This document shows positions 34,036 through 44,420 of a DNA stretch of 64,000 bases, piece by piece. The translations under genes were made by a program, and so were the position numbers. Origin of the DNA: Anaeramoeba flamelloides (lineage: Eukaryota; Metamonada; Anaeramoebidae); contig JANTQA010000015.1 in assembly GCA_027625915.1 (NCBI GenBank), positions 6,229,001 through 6,293,000 of the forward strand, in the 5' to 3' direction. The first letter of the stretch is position 1. Every line of letters begins with the position of its first letter. The notes beneath the pieces were generated by a model that did not search any database, was not told the origin of the DNA, and worked only from the letters and a program-made list of their open reading frames with translations.

Positions 34036-34660
34036 GAACAACAAATAATGAAATCTTATTTTTAATTCATAAATAAATCATTCTAAATATAAATAACCTG
34101 ATATTTTAAAAATTGAAAAAATAAAACCAAAAACTAAAAAATAACTGAGTGACAATTTTTGAAAAGAGCATTATTGATTTTTTGAATTAAACTTAACTGT
34201 AAAAAAGTTTAATAACAGATTTTTTTCAAATAATTAAAGACATTTGAAAAGAAATTACATAGTCTCAATTTTCTTAGTGATTGTTTGTCTTTTCGAAGAT
34301 CTCTTTTTTTTCAACTTGACTTTTGTAAAAAAAAAAGTATAAGAAAAAAAAAGAAAAATTTTATAAAAAAAAAAAAAGGAAAAAAAAATGAATCAAAAAA
34401 AAAAAAGAAAAAAAGAAAAACAATATATACTTGCTCTTTTGTAAAAAAAAAACAGAAAAAAAAAAGAAAAGCAAAGGAAGAACAAAACTTTAAAAAAGCA
34501 AAACAAAAATTTACAAAATTAGAAAAAATGATTCTCATACAAAAAAATTTAATATTTTTTTATGAGGAGAATATGGAATAATCCCTCAAAACAACCACCA
34601 TTAACATTATATAGTTTGTCAACATTTTTGAAAAACAGCTTCAATTGAAATTCCAAGTTT
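33951..34660 (+). mobile_element. Repeat family R3, copy 1
   Basis: The terminal sequence tataaacctcatttcaaaaattgtgactcacc matches, in reverse, the end of the copy at 40240-40885. A second inverted motif at about 34147-34172 closes a 220-base inner hairpin. Poly-A-rich interior (34330-34480). The right edge is uncertain. Non-coding. Confidence 0.6.
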
Positions 34661-35887
34661 GGCTGTTTTTACTTCAGTTTTATAAATTATTCTTGGAGAA
34701 TGCCAATTAATTTATAAAAATATTTTTACGTTTTTATTTAAAAAACATATATATTAAAGATTACTAACTTTTTTGAACTGGTTTAGTATTTGGTTGATTG
34801 TAGCATTCCTGAATAATTGTAATTTTTGAGTATATAAGATAAAAATGAAATGAAAAAAATTTTCTTATTATCCTTTTTTTCAATTTTATGATTAAATTGA
34901 TTGTTATTTTTTGGCCATAAAGTTGGATTATCATCAAAATAGTAATTATTCTGTTATTTTTTCACTGATCAATAATTATACCTTAAATTGAAATAACTTT
35001 TACTCAAATAATACCTATTTTCATAACTGTAGAAGCATATTTCACCCCAATAGACAATCATAGGATCAAAAAAATCCAAAAAAAAGTGTATTTAACATAT
35101 ATCGACAATTAAAAATATAATTTTGAAAATTGAATCTTCGAAAAATTTCCCTTTGATTTGCTGTTTTAAATTCAATTTTGATTATAAGAAACAACCTAAT
35201 TGTTTTGGTTTGGTTTTTACTTTAAAAAAAAGACACTAAAAACTATTAGAAAATGAAAACTATTACTACTGTTTTACAATTTAAATCGAATTTGACAATT
35301 TTTTGAAAGTACAGTTCGATCCATTAATCACTTAACCTTATATTTTATTTAAAAAATAATATAAAGAAAAAAGGAAAGGGTTCCGATCTGGCATTTCAAA
35401 GTACAGTGGCGAAGTTAAAATGTAGAAATATACTTTGAGTCAATAGATATTTTTTCATTAAAAATCGAAATAATTATTCTTTTTTTTCCTAATAATAATT
35501 CCCCAAAAAAAAACTGATAATTTGTTTAAGGAATTTCAGAGTTACTGTCTTCAGAAGTTATAAACCAACTTAGTTTCTTTGGTTATTATCAAGAATCTCT
35601 TTCAATATCATATTTTACCTGATTCGCTTTATTAGATTATTCTCTCAACTTTTTCCCCTTCAAACATTTTCAATTGTTTAATAGAAGAAACGTTTAACAA
35701 GTATTAAAAATATTGTCAAGATAGAGAATATTTATTTAAGTCTTTAGATTTTTCACACACTCCTTAATTGAATAATTTCTTTAAATTTTTCAACTCTAAA
35801 ATTAGTAATTCAAAGAAAACATTTTTCTCATATTTTCTTTCGGTTGATTGTTCTTTAAGAATAATTTCTTCTTAATTCTTAACACTA

Positions 35888-38800
35888 ATGGAACCAATTT
35901 TTTTGATTGCTATCCTTCTAATCGTTGTTTACATCTACTACTTGTTCTTTTTTGGTGGAAAAACAAACCGTTTAAAAAACCAAACAACAAGCCACGAAGA
36001 AAATGGAGAAACAGTCTATCGGTATGATCGTGTAGGAAGAGGGCCACTTCAAGAAATAGTAGACGAAAGAATTAAAACCGTTTATGAATTGATCGAAGTG
36101 CCAGCTCAAGACAAGCCAAATAATCAATTGTTTGGAACAAGGAAACCTTTAGGAAATAATCAATATGGCGAATACAAGTGGGTTACCTATGGTGAATTCG
36201 TGACCATGAGAAAACATTTTGGTTCTGGTCTAGTCCATTTAGGAGCAAAAACGGGCGATCCTGTTGCAATATGGGCACCCAATCGTCTTGAGTGTTTGTT
36301 TTAATTTTTTATTTATTTATTTTTTTTCGTTTTTTTTTTTTAATTTTTTATTTTACAAGTTTCCTGTTTGATAAAAGTAGTTTTTTTGGTGTGTTGCTTT
36401 AAAAATAATTCATCAAAATGACTAAAAACTTTAAAATTTATTTCCAAAACATTGTGTGTTTGTGAAAACATCAAAACGAAGACTCACTTTCTTAATTGTT
36501 CTGACCAAAAAAAAAATCAAAAATTTAGTTCTTGTTAATTAAAATACTTTTTTTAATGAAACTTTTTTCAAATTAACTTCTCTTAAAATGACAATTGCTC
36601 TGATCAAACATGAAGCAACAAGTTCTTTTTGTTCACTCTAAATTGAAAAACTTGTCCTTGGTTTACAGTTTTTCGTTACAATTGCTAATCGAGTTACTTT
36701 TTATTAATTTCTTTTAACGAACTGCATATGTAATTTTAAAAAAGTGAAAACTAAAAAGTTTTCATGTTACGAGAATATCAGGCCAATAACAATGTGGTTG
36801 GGGTTAGAGTGGTTTAAAGATTTTGACAAACTTGAATGTCTAAAACTCAAAAAAAAGAAAATTCAATAAAAAAATATAAAACTTAAAAAATTATTGAAAA
36901 AATAAAAAAAATAATAAAAGAGAAAAACAAATATTCTACGAGCTAACATAAATTAAAAATAGACATAAAAATCAATAACTAAGTTTTTAAAAAACTACTT
37001 TCATATCAGAGCAATAGGCCTCGATTCAATTGTGGTAACAATAAAGAAATAAAATAAAAAAGTTTTTAAAAATGTCGACACCTTGCTCTATTTCTCTTAT
37101 TAAAAAATCCCGGAGCCACTTTTTCGTTACTTTTTGTTTTCTCTTTCTCCAAATTGAAAAAAATTTATGATATTTTACAGCATTGGTCAAATGATTAGGA
37201 GTTCAATTACTCAAAATTTATAATAAATTTTTTTTACCTTTTTTCTTACAATGTAATTATGGATTTTTTTTTCGCTTTGTTTCAACTTTATATTTTTTTT
37301 TTTTAAATGTTTTTCTCCCACACACGGTTGAATGCTATTTTGGAATCGTTTTTTTTTTTTTTTTTTGAGTGTTTTTGATACAGTCTTATGACCTTTTAGG
37401 GCACACCCTAATCAATCAAATAAGTCACAGCTCAAAAAAAATTTTTTTAAAACTATTCAATTCTTGAAAATAAAGAACATAATTTTTTTTTAGATTATTG
37501 TTTAAGTTGAAAAAAAAAAAAAACATTATTTTTTTTTTTTATTATTGAAGAAGTGTAAATTACGCTATACTTGCCCTTAGACTTAAATCCCCTTTCAGAA
37601 ATTTAAGCTTAAAATCATAGTTTTCACGATTATTAATTAATGAAAATAATTTCAAACTATCACAGTTTAAAATCAATTCATTAATATTTATTTCTTTTAA
37701 TTTATTATGAAAAATTAATCTATTTTTTTCATAAAGAAGGACATACCCATAAAAAATGATCAATATTTTCTATTATTTCTTTATGTTCATATTTTAAACA
37801 TAAAGGACAAAATTTATTTGAGTTTTTATCTATTACATAATAGTATCTATTTAAGCAGTTAGTAAATGTCACGAATTTTAGAATTGTTGAACTTGGTGGA
37901 TAACTTAAATATTTTTGAGTTTTAAATAAAGAGTTTTGATATTTTTAAAAAAAAAACATTATTATGACCAATCTTTTTGTGTGTGTTATTTTTTTTTTTT
38001 TTTGTTCCTTATTTTGATTATTTTGTGAAATATATGTGATCTTATAGGTTGATTATTTTGTGTCTTATATCTGATCTTATGGTGTGCGATAAAAAGCGCG
38101 TAGGACTGTAAATTAAAAAATATTCAAAAAATTTTTAGTTCAATTCCCATTTTCTAAAATTTGATAAACTCTACTTCCAAAATAGTTCATTCGAAAGAAT
38201 ATTTCCAAGATCAACAAATAAACAAATTTTCTTAACATTTCAAACAATTGAAATCTTTATTCAAATATCCAAAATTCTTATTTATCATTTATTGATTCTT
38301 AATGTTAATTCAATTTTCTTGTTTGTATTAAATTCCATTACTTTAAGAAAAGCTATAAAAGTTTCAGGTCTTAATTTTATGTAATAGAGTTTTGCATCTA
38401 AATGTGACAAAAACGCGGATATCTTCGCTTTTTCGCGGACATTTTTACATTGTTTTGTCAAATACTCTCTTTTTCGTTAAAAGACCCTATTTTTCTTCAA
38501 TACGTGTTTTTTTGGTGAATAATTCGAGTTTTTCACTGAAAGTTACTTTTTTTCGCAAAAAATTACTTGTTTTCACTATAAGAGACTGTTTTTTGTGAAT
38601 ATAAAACACATTTAATCATAGGGTTTGTTGAAAAAAAACCAAACCAATTTGAAGATCTTTTTATTTCAGATCTTGAATAAAAAAAAAAAATCTTGGAAAA
38701 CAAAACCAAACAAAAGATTTCAAATTATTAAAATTGTATCTTTATTTTGACGGTTCAGTAAAAATAAAAAAAAACTAAAAAGAAAAATATTGTTTTTACA

Positions 38801-41142
38801 AAATAATAAAAATTGCAAATTTAGAGACAAACAAACAATTAACAACCAATTGAAAAAAATGTGTTGAACTCTAAGAATAGAAGAGTTTTTTAAAAAAGAG
38901 TATTTTACCTTCAAAAGTTTAAATTCTCAAGAAGAAAGAAAAATTTCCACTAGATCTAAATGATTAATTAAAAAACAAACATATCTAACTTTAGTGTTGA
39001 AATTACTTTCAAATGTAAAGTTAAGAAAAGACAAAAAACACAAAGAAGATAACAAGCTTTTCAAACAATAATTATCAATTCATGATTATATGGCTCTGGT
39101 ATTGAAAAAGCTTTTAGAAATTGAAATATCTCCTTTCACAATCCAGATACTTTAATAAAATTTTTTAACTGAGGACAACCAAATATATAATCATAATAGA
39201 AGTTGATAGTTTTCAAAGTATTTTATTTTCATTGCAACATATAATGCCACTATAGATTGGAAAATGATAATTTACCACTCGGTTGTTGTTTGGGTTGACG
39301 AAAAGAATAGATGTATTTGCCAATCAAACCAAAATCAAAACAACATTTAATAATTATTTTGATCTGATCATGCACTATTTTTGATATATTTTTGTACATT
39401 TGAAAAAAAAAAATTTGATTTGAAGATCATTTTGTTGTTCAACAAAAATTTATACACTTATAAATAGGCGTCTTCAATTAAAAACACGATTAATATAATG
39501 ATTTGGTAATTCTGGAACAATTCATAAGATTTGCAAAAAAAATAATATCATGTTAAAAAAGAATCATTTTTTTCCAAAATTTGGTTACTTTAAATTTACT
39601 TTTTCGGGTAATTGACTTTTTTGGTAGAATAGACATTTTGCGAAAGAAAATATTTTTTCACGAAAAAGAAAGATATTCACAGAATAATTAGCATTTAAAC
39701 GAAAGAATTACATTATCATGTATTCTATACCTTTAGATGTTAAGGACTAAGATTTTTTTAATGGGTGAAAAATGGTAATTTTTTTTTCTTTTTGGTTGTA
39801 AATAATTTTTTTTAACTATGAGCTTTAATCTCAACAAAACTTGCAATATTATGAAAAACTTATAACATTATTTTATTGTGAAAAAAATCATTTAGTGTAA
39901 TTACCATCTTGTTTCTTGATTTTCATTAAATTGTCCTTCAAGTTTTTATACAAATGAAAAAGTATTCAATATTTTTTTCCATTTTTTGGAAATATTTTGA
40001 ATAACTTATTTTGAACTAAAAAAATATGTATTGATTTAATGAGTATTAATATCCCTCTTAAGTTTATCTTACCAATTTACGAATAGAATCACTAACAAAG
40101 AGAATTTTGTATGAAATGTAAAAAAAATACAACAACTGATTTTTTGGAAATAACCTAGAGGGGTTTTCAGTTGAATTAATAATAACTTTTTCCATAATTT
40201 TCATTTCAAAAATATTGAAAAAAATTTTTTTTAAAACAAATATATTATTAACTCATTCCTTCATTAACATAAAACACTACTTAATAAGCTATTTTTCAAA
40301 AAAATTGACTCACTTTATAATGTTAATGGAAGTTGTTTTGACGGTTTTATCCCATATTCTTATCAAGAAAATATTTTCAATTTTTTTGGATCACAATCAT
40401 TTTTTCTAATTTCTTCGAATTTTTGTTTTGCTTTTAAAAATTTTTGTTTTTCTTTTGTTTTTCTTTTTTTTTTTTTTTCTTTTTTTTTGTAAAATTGTTT
40501 TTTTTTTTTTTACAAACGATCAAGTGGAAAAAAAAAAAATATCTTCGAAAAGACCAGTAATCATTTAGAAAAATGAGACTCTTTAATGTCTTTTAAAATG
40601 AATTTAATTATTTACAAAAAATCTTCTTAACTTTTTTTTTAGTAAAAGTTCGGTTATAAAAAATCCATAATGCTCATTTCAAAAATTGTGATTCACACTT
40701 TTTTTAGTTTTTGATTTTATTTTTTTTTAATTTTTAAAATATCAAGTTTTTATATGTTTATAAATAATTAAAAAGTGAATTATTAATCAGATTTAAAAAT
40801 TAGTTATTCTTGAATTCAAAAGAATTTATTTTTTTTTCAATTTATTATTTCAGGTGAGTCACAATTTTTGAAATGGTGTTTATATCTTGATTACTTCAAA
40901 TACCAACAAAGTCTACATACATAAGAGAATTAATAGGATTATCGTAATTATTATTTTAACTTTGACAGTTTCAAAATTTTGTAAACTTATTTTTGAAATA
41001 GAGCTTATATTTTTTTGAAATACTCCAATCTTTATTCTTAATGTTGCTTTTCCGTCTTTTAAATGAGAATTATTTCGATTTTTGTCAAATTCGTAAATAA
41101 AATACACATCAATTATTTTCATCATTGTTTTAGTTATTTATA

Positions 41143-41197
<55 letters not shown>

Positions 41198-43172
41198 CAT
41201 TAATTCATACAAAATTTAAATTGTAATTAAAGAAAACAAAAACCATATTTTTCAATACAAAATAACTAATTCAAAACAAAAATTTTAAATATTATCCTTT
41301 ACATAAAAAAATTTATAAATAATAAACAAAACCATCCAAAAAACATAAAAAGGGGTTCTCGCTTCTCATAGTTGTTATCCATATAATTTATACAATGTCT
41401 CACTTTATGATACATTAGGAAGAGAATCATCAACTTTTATTTTAAAGCAAATTGAAGCACAATTTTTAGTTTGTGATAAAACAAAAATCCCAGCTGTTTT
41501 CAAATTAAAAAAAGAATGTGCAAATTTAAAGCATATTATTTGTATGGATGAAAACGTTATTGAGCAATACAAGGAAAAAGCGGAAAGCGTTGGATTAAAT
41601 CTTTATACGGTTCAAGAAATTTTAAAAATTGGTGAAGAAACATTCAGTGAAGAAAAATTAAATTTGCCCACACCCGAAGATATTTGTATGATCATGTATA
41701 CAAGCGGTACGTATGGAAATCCCAAGGGCGCGATTTTGACCCATAAAAATTATATTGCGGGTACCGTTAATCCTATCAATACAAACATTGTTCCGAATGA
41801 AAACGACATTTTAATAAGTTATTTACCACTGGCCCATATTTATGAAAAAATGATGGAATCTTGGATCTTTTATGGACACGGAAAGATCGGCTTTTTTACA
41901 GGCAATGTTCGAAATATAACTTCAGATATGAATATGTTGAAGCCAACTGTATTCCCCGTTGTGCCTCGAATACTCTCAAGGATCTATGATAATGTCATAG
42001 ATAAAATTTCAAACTCACCGTTCCACATCAGACAACTATTTCGATTCTGTTATTGGGCGAAAAGCCGCGATTTAAAAAGAGGTCGAGACTTCTCTCTTTG
42101 GGATATTTTAATCTTTAACAAAATCAAATCAATGGTTGGCGAAAATATTAAATTGATGGTAACTACATCTGCTCCGATATCAACTACGCATCATAATTTT
42201 GCTCGTGTTTGTTTATGTCCTCTTTTGCCTCAATCCTATGGGTACATATCATTAATTTAATATATTTTATTATTCTTTTTTGGTGAATATATTTAACAAA
42301 ATTTTTTTTTTAATCTTTTCGTATAAATTAATAATGAAGCAATATTCTCTAAAAATTATTTTTTCTTATCAAATTATATAATGATATATTATTATAATTA
42401 TTAAAATTATTATTACTTTGAAAAATATAGAATGACAGAAACAGCTGGGGCAGGAACATGCCAAAGAAAAGGCAACGTTTCATTAGGAAATGTTGGATCA
42501 CCATCTACCGACATTGAAATAAAATTGGTTGACGTCCCAGAAATGGAATATTTTGCATCCAAGGGCGAGGGAGAAATTTGGTTTAGGGGTCCTTGTGTGT
42601 TCCAGGGCTATTATAAAAATCAAGAAGAAACAGACAAGGTCTTAACGCAAGACGGATGGCTAAAATCTGGTGATATTGGAAGGATCAATTTGAATGGTAC
42701 ATTTAGTATCATTGATCGAAAAAAGAATATTTTAAAATTACAACAAGGCGAATACGTGGCACCAGAATATTTGGAATCTGTTTTCAATAAATGCCCCTCA
42801 ATTGCTCAAACCTATGTTTATGGATCTTCTTTTGAAAGTAATTTGGTTGCAATTATTGTCCCTGATTTTGAAGCTTTGGGGTATGACCAACAAAATAAAG
42901 AAGCTTTGAAAAAAGTAATCGCAGATCCAAAAATAAAAAAACAAATCGGAAAGGAAATGCTCGAAATATCTAAAATTGAAAAATTAAAAGGATTTGAATA
43001 CATTAAAGAATTCCATCTTGAACATGAAATGTTCTCAGTTGAAAATGGTTTATTATCAGATACTTATAAATTAAAAAGAATAACTGCAAAAACATATTAT
43101 CAAAAAACACTCACAAAATTATATGATAATTTTAAAAAAAAGAGTGATTCACCTAATAAAAAAGACAAATAA
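35888..43172 (+). CDS. Long-chain acyl-CoA synthetase (ACSL/LACS type)
   Basis: Three exons, 35888-36293, 41353-42241 and 42431-43172, give 678 residues, a normal length for the family. The enzyme activates long-chain fatty acids with ATP and CoA. An N-terminal membrane anchor (about residues 5-25) suggests ER or another membrane. Exon 1 ends in NRLE plus one base of a Trp codon. Splicing GAGT|GTTTGT to AAAAAG|GG restores NRLEWVLASHSCY then PYNLYNVSLYDTLG, aligned without gaps to family NRPEW...LYDTLG. The ATP motif YTSGTYGNPKGA (about residue 251) has Tyr in place of the second Thr. LPLAHIYEK, the exon 2/3 junction in QSYGMTETAGAG, GWLKSGDIG and the FACS signature ending in QGEYVAPEYLES are all present. 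Intron 1 is 5059 bases, intron 2 is 189 (GTACAT...ATATAG). Start chosen as first ATG, right before the anchor. Confidence 0.93.
37560..38000 (-). mobile_element. LINE C-terminal fragment in intron
   Basis: The minus strand encodes, with frame breaks, FTNCLNRYYYVIDKNSNKF then CPLCLKYEHKEIIENIDHF and a short tail ending near 37560. The CPLC...EH...IDHF pattern is the zinc-knuckle-like end of non-LTR reverse transcriptase proteins. A smaller related piece is at 32840-32900 (minus). Confidence 0.6.
38405..38610. repeat. Degenerate tandem repeat, about 20-base unit (patch 1)
   Basis: Eight to nine successive units that each start with a T-run followed by CG or CA and an AA-GAC or TTAC-like end, for example tttttcgttaaaagaccc, tttttcactgaaagttac, tttttcgcaaaaaattac and ttttcactataagagac. 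Confidence 0.5.
39598..39715. repeat. Degenerate tandem repeat, about 20-base unit (patch 2)
   Basis: About six units of the same type as 38405-38610: ctttttcgggtaattgac, ttttttggtagaatagac, attttgcgaaagaaaata, tttttcacgaaaaagaaag, ttcacagaataattag and ttaaacgaaagaattac. Confidence 0.5.
40240..40885 (-). mobile_element. Repeat family R3, copy 2 (inside ACSL intron)
   Basis: Reverse complement of 33951-34660 over most of its length, including the 220-base inner hairpin (40663-40885) bounded by tgctcatttcaaaaattgtg and cacaatttttgaaatggtg. Non-coding. Confidence 0.65.
41142..41195. repeat. CA then TA compound microsatellite
   Basis: About ten CA units followed by about fifteen TA units, inside the long intron. 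Confidence 0.85.
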
Positions 43173-43267
43173 ATTGAATTTTCATACACAACAATTCGTT
43201 TTGCGATTTTTTGTTTAATTTTAAAGAGGGATTTTTGGAATTTTCAATTTGAAATTTTTTCTCAAAA

Positions 43268-44420
43268 TTTAATAGATGTTTTGATGATAACATACTTAAT
43301 TCACGATAAAGTTACAAAAATCGCGATAATTTCTATCAAATCGCGATATTCAATATTATCGCGATAATATAGAAAATTGCGATATTCTATAAAATATCGA
43401 TAAATGCCAAAATATCGCGATTAAAAAGTAATCGCGATATACTAGTTGATGGGTTTTTAGGCTAATTGAGAATTATTTTCACAAAGAAATTTTTTTTGAT
43501 CAAAAAACAGATCATCTGATTAAATGTTATTCTTTGAAAAAACAACAAAAAAGATAATTGATTCAATCAAGGATCAGATCAAAGAATTTTATTGTGTTAT
43601 CGTTTAATTTGGTTGTCAAACCTATCGATCCTTTAAGATCAACAACAATAAGAACTAAAGAGAAATAAATATTTTCTCAGTTAATCGTGGTGTTGGAAAT
43701 TTCCTTGAATAATTAGCTTCTAAAACAACCAATCATGTATCTATTCTTTACAGAATGTGTTCTTGGGTTAAAACATTTTCAATATTCTCCGAAAGCTAAA
43801 AGGAGTGGATAACTCTTCAAAAGCTTTCACAACATCCTTGCCAGATGATCACCAATTATTAAGGTTTTTTATAAAATTGTTCTCTTCCTCTTATTCTTCT
43901 TCTTTGAATATCTTTTTTTTGGCAAGAAAACACAATTAGGGCTTAGAGGTTTTTCTTTGATCGAACACCAATAAGAAGGAAAATTATTCTTTATTCTTTT
44001 TGGTTATTAAAATTGTGAAGGTAAAAACTCCATTTGGGGAAAACACACTCCTTTTTATATTCAAGTGTATTGCTGAAATGGGTAATTATTAGTTTGATCA
44101 TAAAATTTGTTTGAGATTTTGTATTTTGTTAAAAAAAAAAATCAAAAGAATAAAATTTTTAATCCACAACTAAACTCATTCCCTTTATAAAATCTTTCTG
44201 TATTTCAAAACTTTCAAACACTTAAAGGCAATTCACAACACTTACAAACACTTTCAATCATATTTAAAGGGGAAATATGTTCAAAAAGTTAAGATATTTT
44301 TTTAAGATTTCAAAAAAATATTTTTTAATTTTTGAGTGATAATGTTGAATACCGCGATTTTATGATTTTTCGCGATAAAGTTGGAATAATCACGATTTTT
44401 TAATACTATCACGATTTTAT
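43268..44420 (+). mobile_element. Repeat element R5, uninterrupted copy
   Basis: It starts with an ATCGCGAT-rich tract (43285-43443), continues with a non-coding core (43446-44330) and ends with a second tract rich in atcgcgat-like motifs (44335-44420). The tracts at the two ends are roughly inverted to each other. The same order, cut by insertions, occurs at 12413-16315. It begins about 100 bases after the acyl-CoA synthetase stop. Confidence 0.7.

Larger units (their letters stand above)
29588..35887. other. Intergenic, 6.3 kb
   Basis: No gene was found. It includes an R5-like fragment (about 31500-32060), a LINE-tail fragment (32840-32900), a TA microsatellite (32900-32920), nested hairpins (33110-33545), a second TA microsatellite (about 34001-34030) and an R3 repeat (33951-34660). 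Sequence 35640-35887, next to the acyl-CoA synthetase start, should hold its promoter but shows no clear motif. Confidence 0.6.
36294..41352 (+). other. Intron 1 of acyl-CoA synthetase gene, about 5.06 kb, repeat-filled
   Basis: Donor GTTTGT and acceptor AAAAAG. Within it lie a reverse LINE-tail fragment (37560-38000), two patches of a degenerate 20-base tandem repeat (38405-38610 and 39598-39715), an R3 repeat in reverse (40240-40885) and a CA/TA microsatellite (41142-41195). No nested intact gene is seen. The other introns found in this window are 100 to 1160 bases. Confidence 0.85.

Noticed and set aside
34285-34581. Lys-rich frame of 98 residues, and its Phe-rich mirror on the other strand
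   Set aside because: Both are products of poly-A-rich sequence inside an R3 repeat that also occurs, without the frame, at 40240-40885.
36590-37020. Inverted pair ttgctctgatc / atcagagcaa as the ends of a 430-base MITE
   Set aside because: Only about 10 bases match, no target duplication or second copy in the window, so chance is likely.
38070-38160. A tRNA-Tyr-like stretch (ggactgtaaat with a GTA triplet, then agttcaattccc)
   Set aside because: The T stem and acceptor stem do not pair and the A box is poor. At most a relic of a tRNA or of a tRNA-derived repeat.
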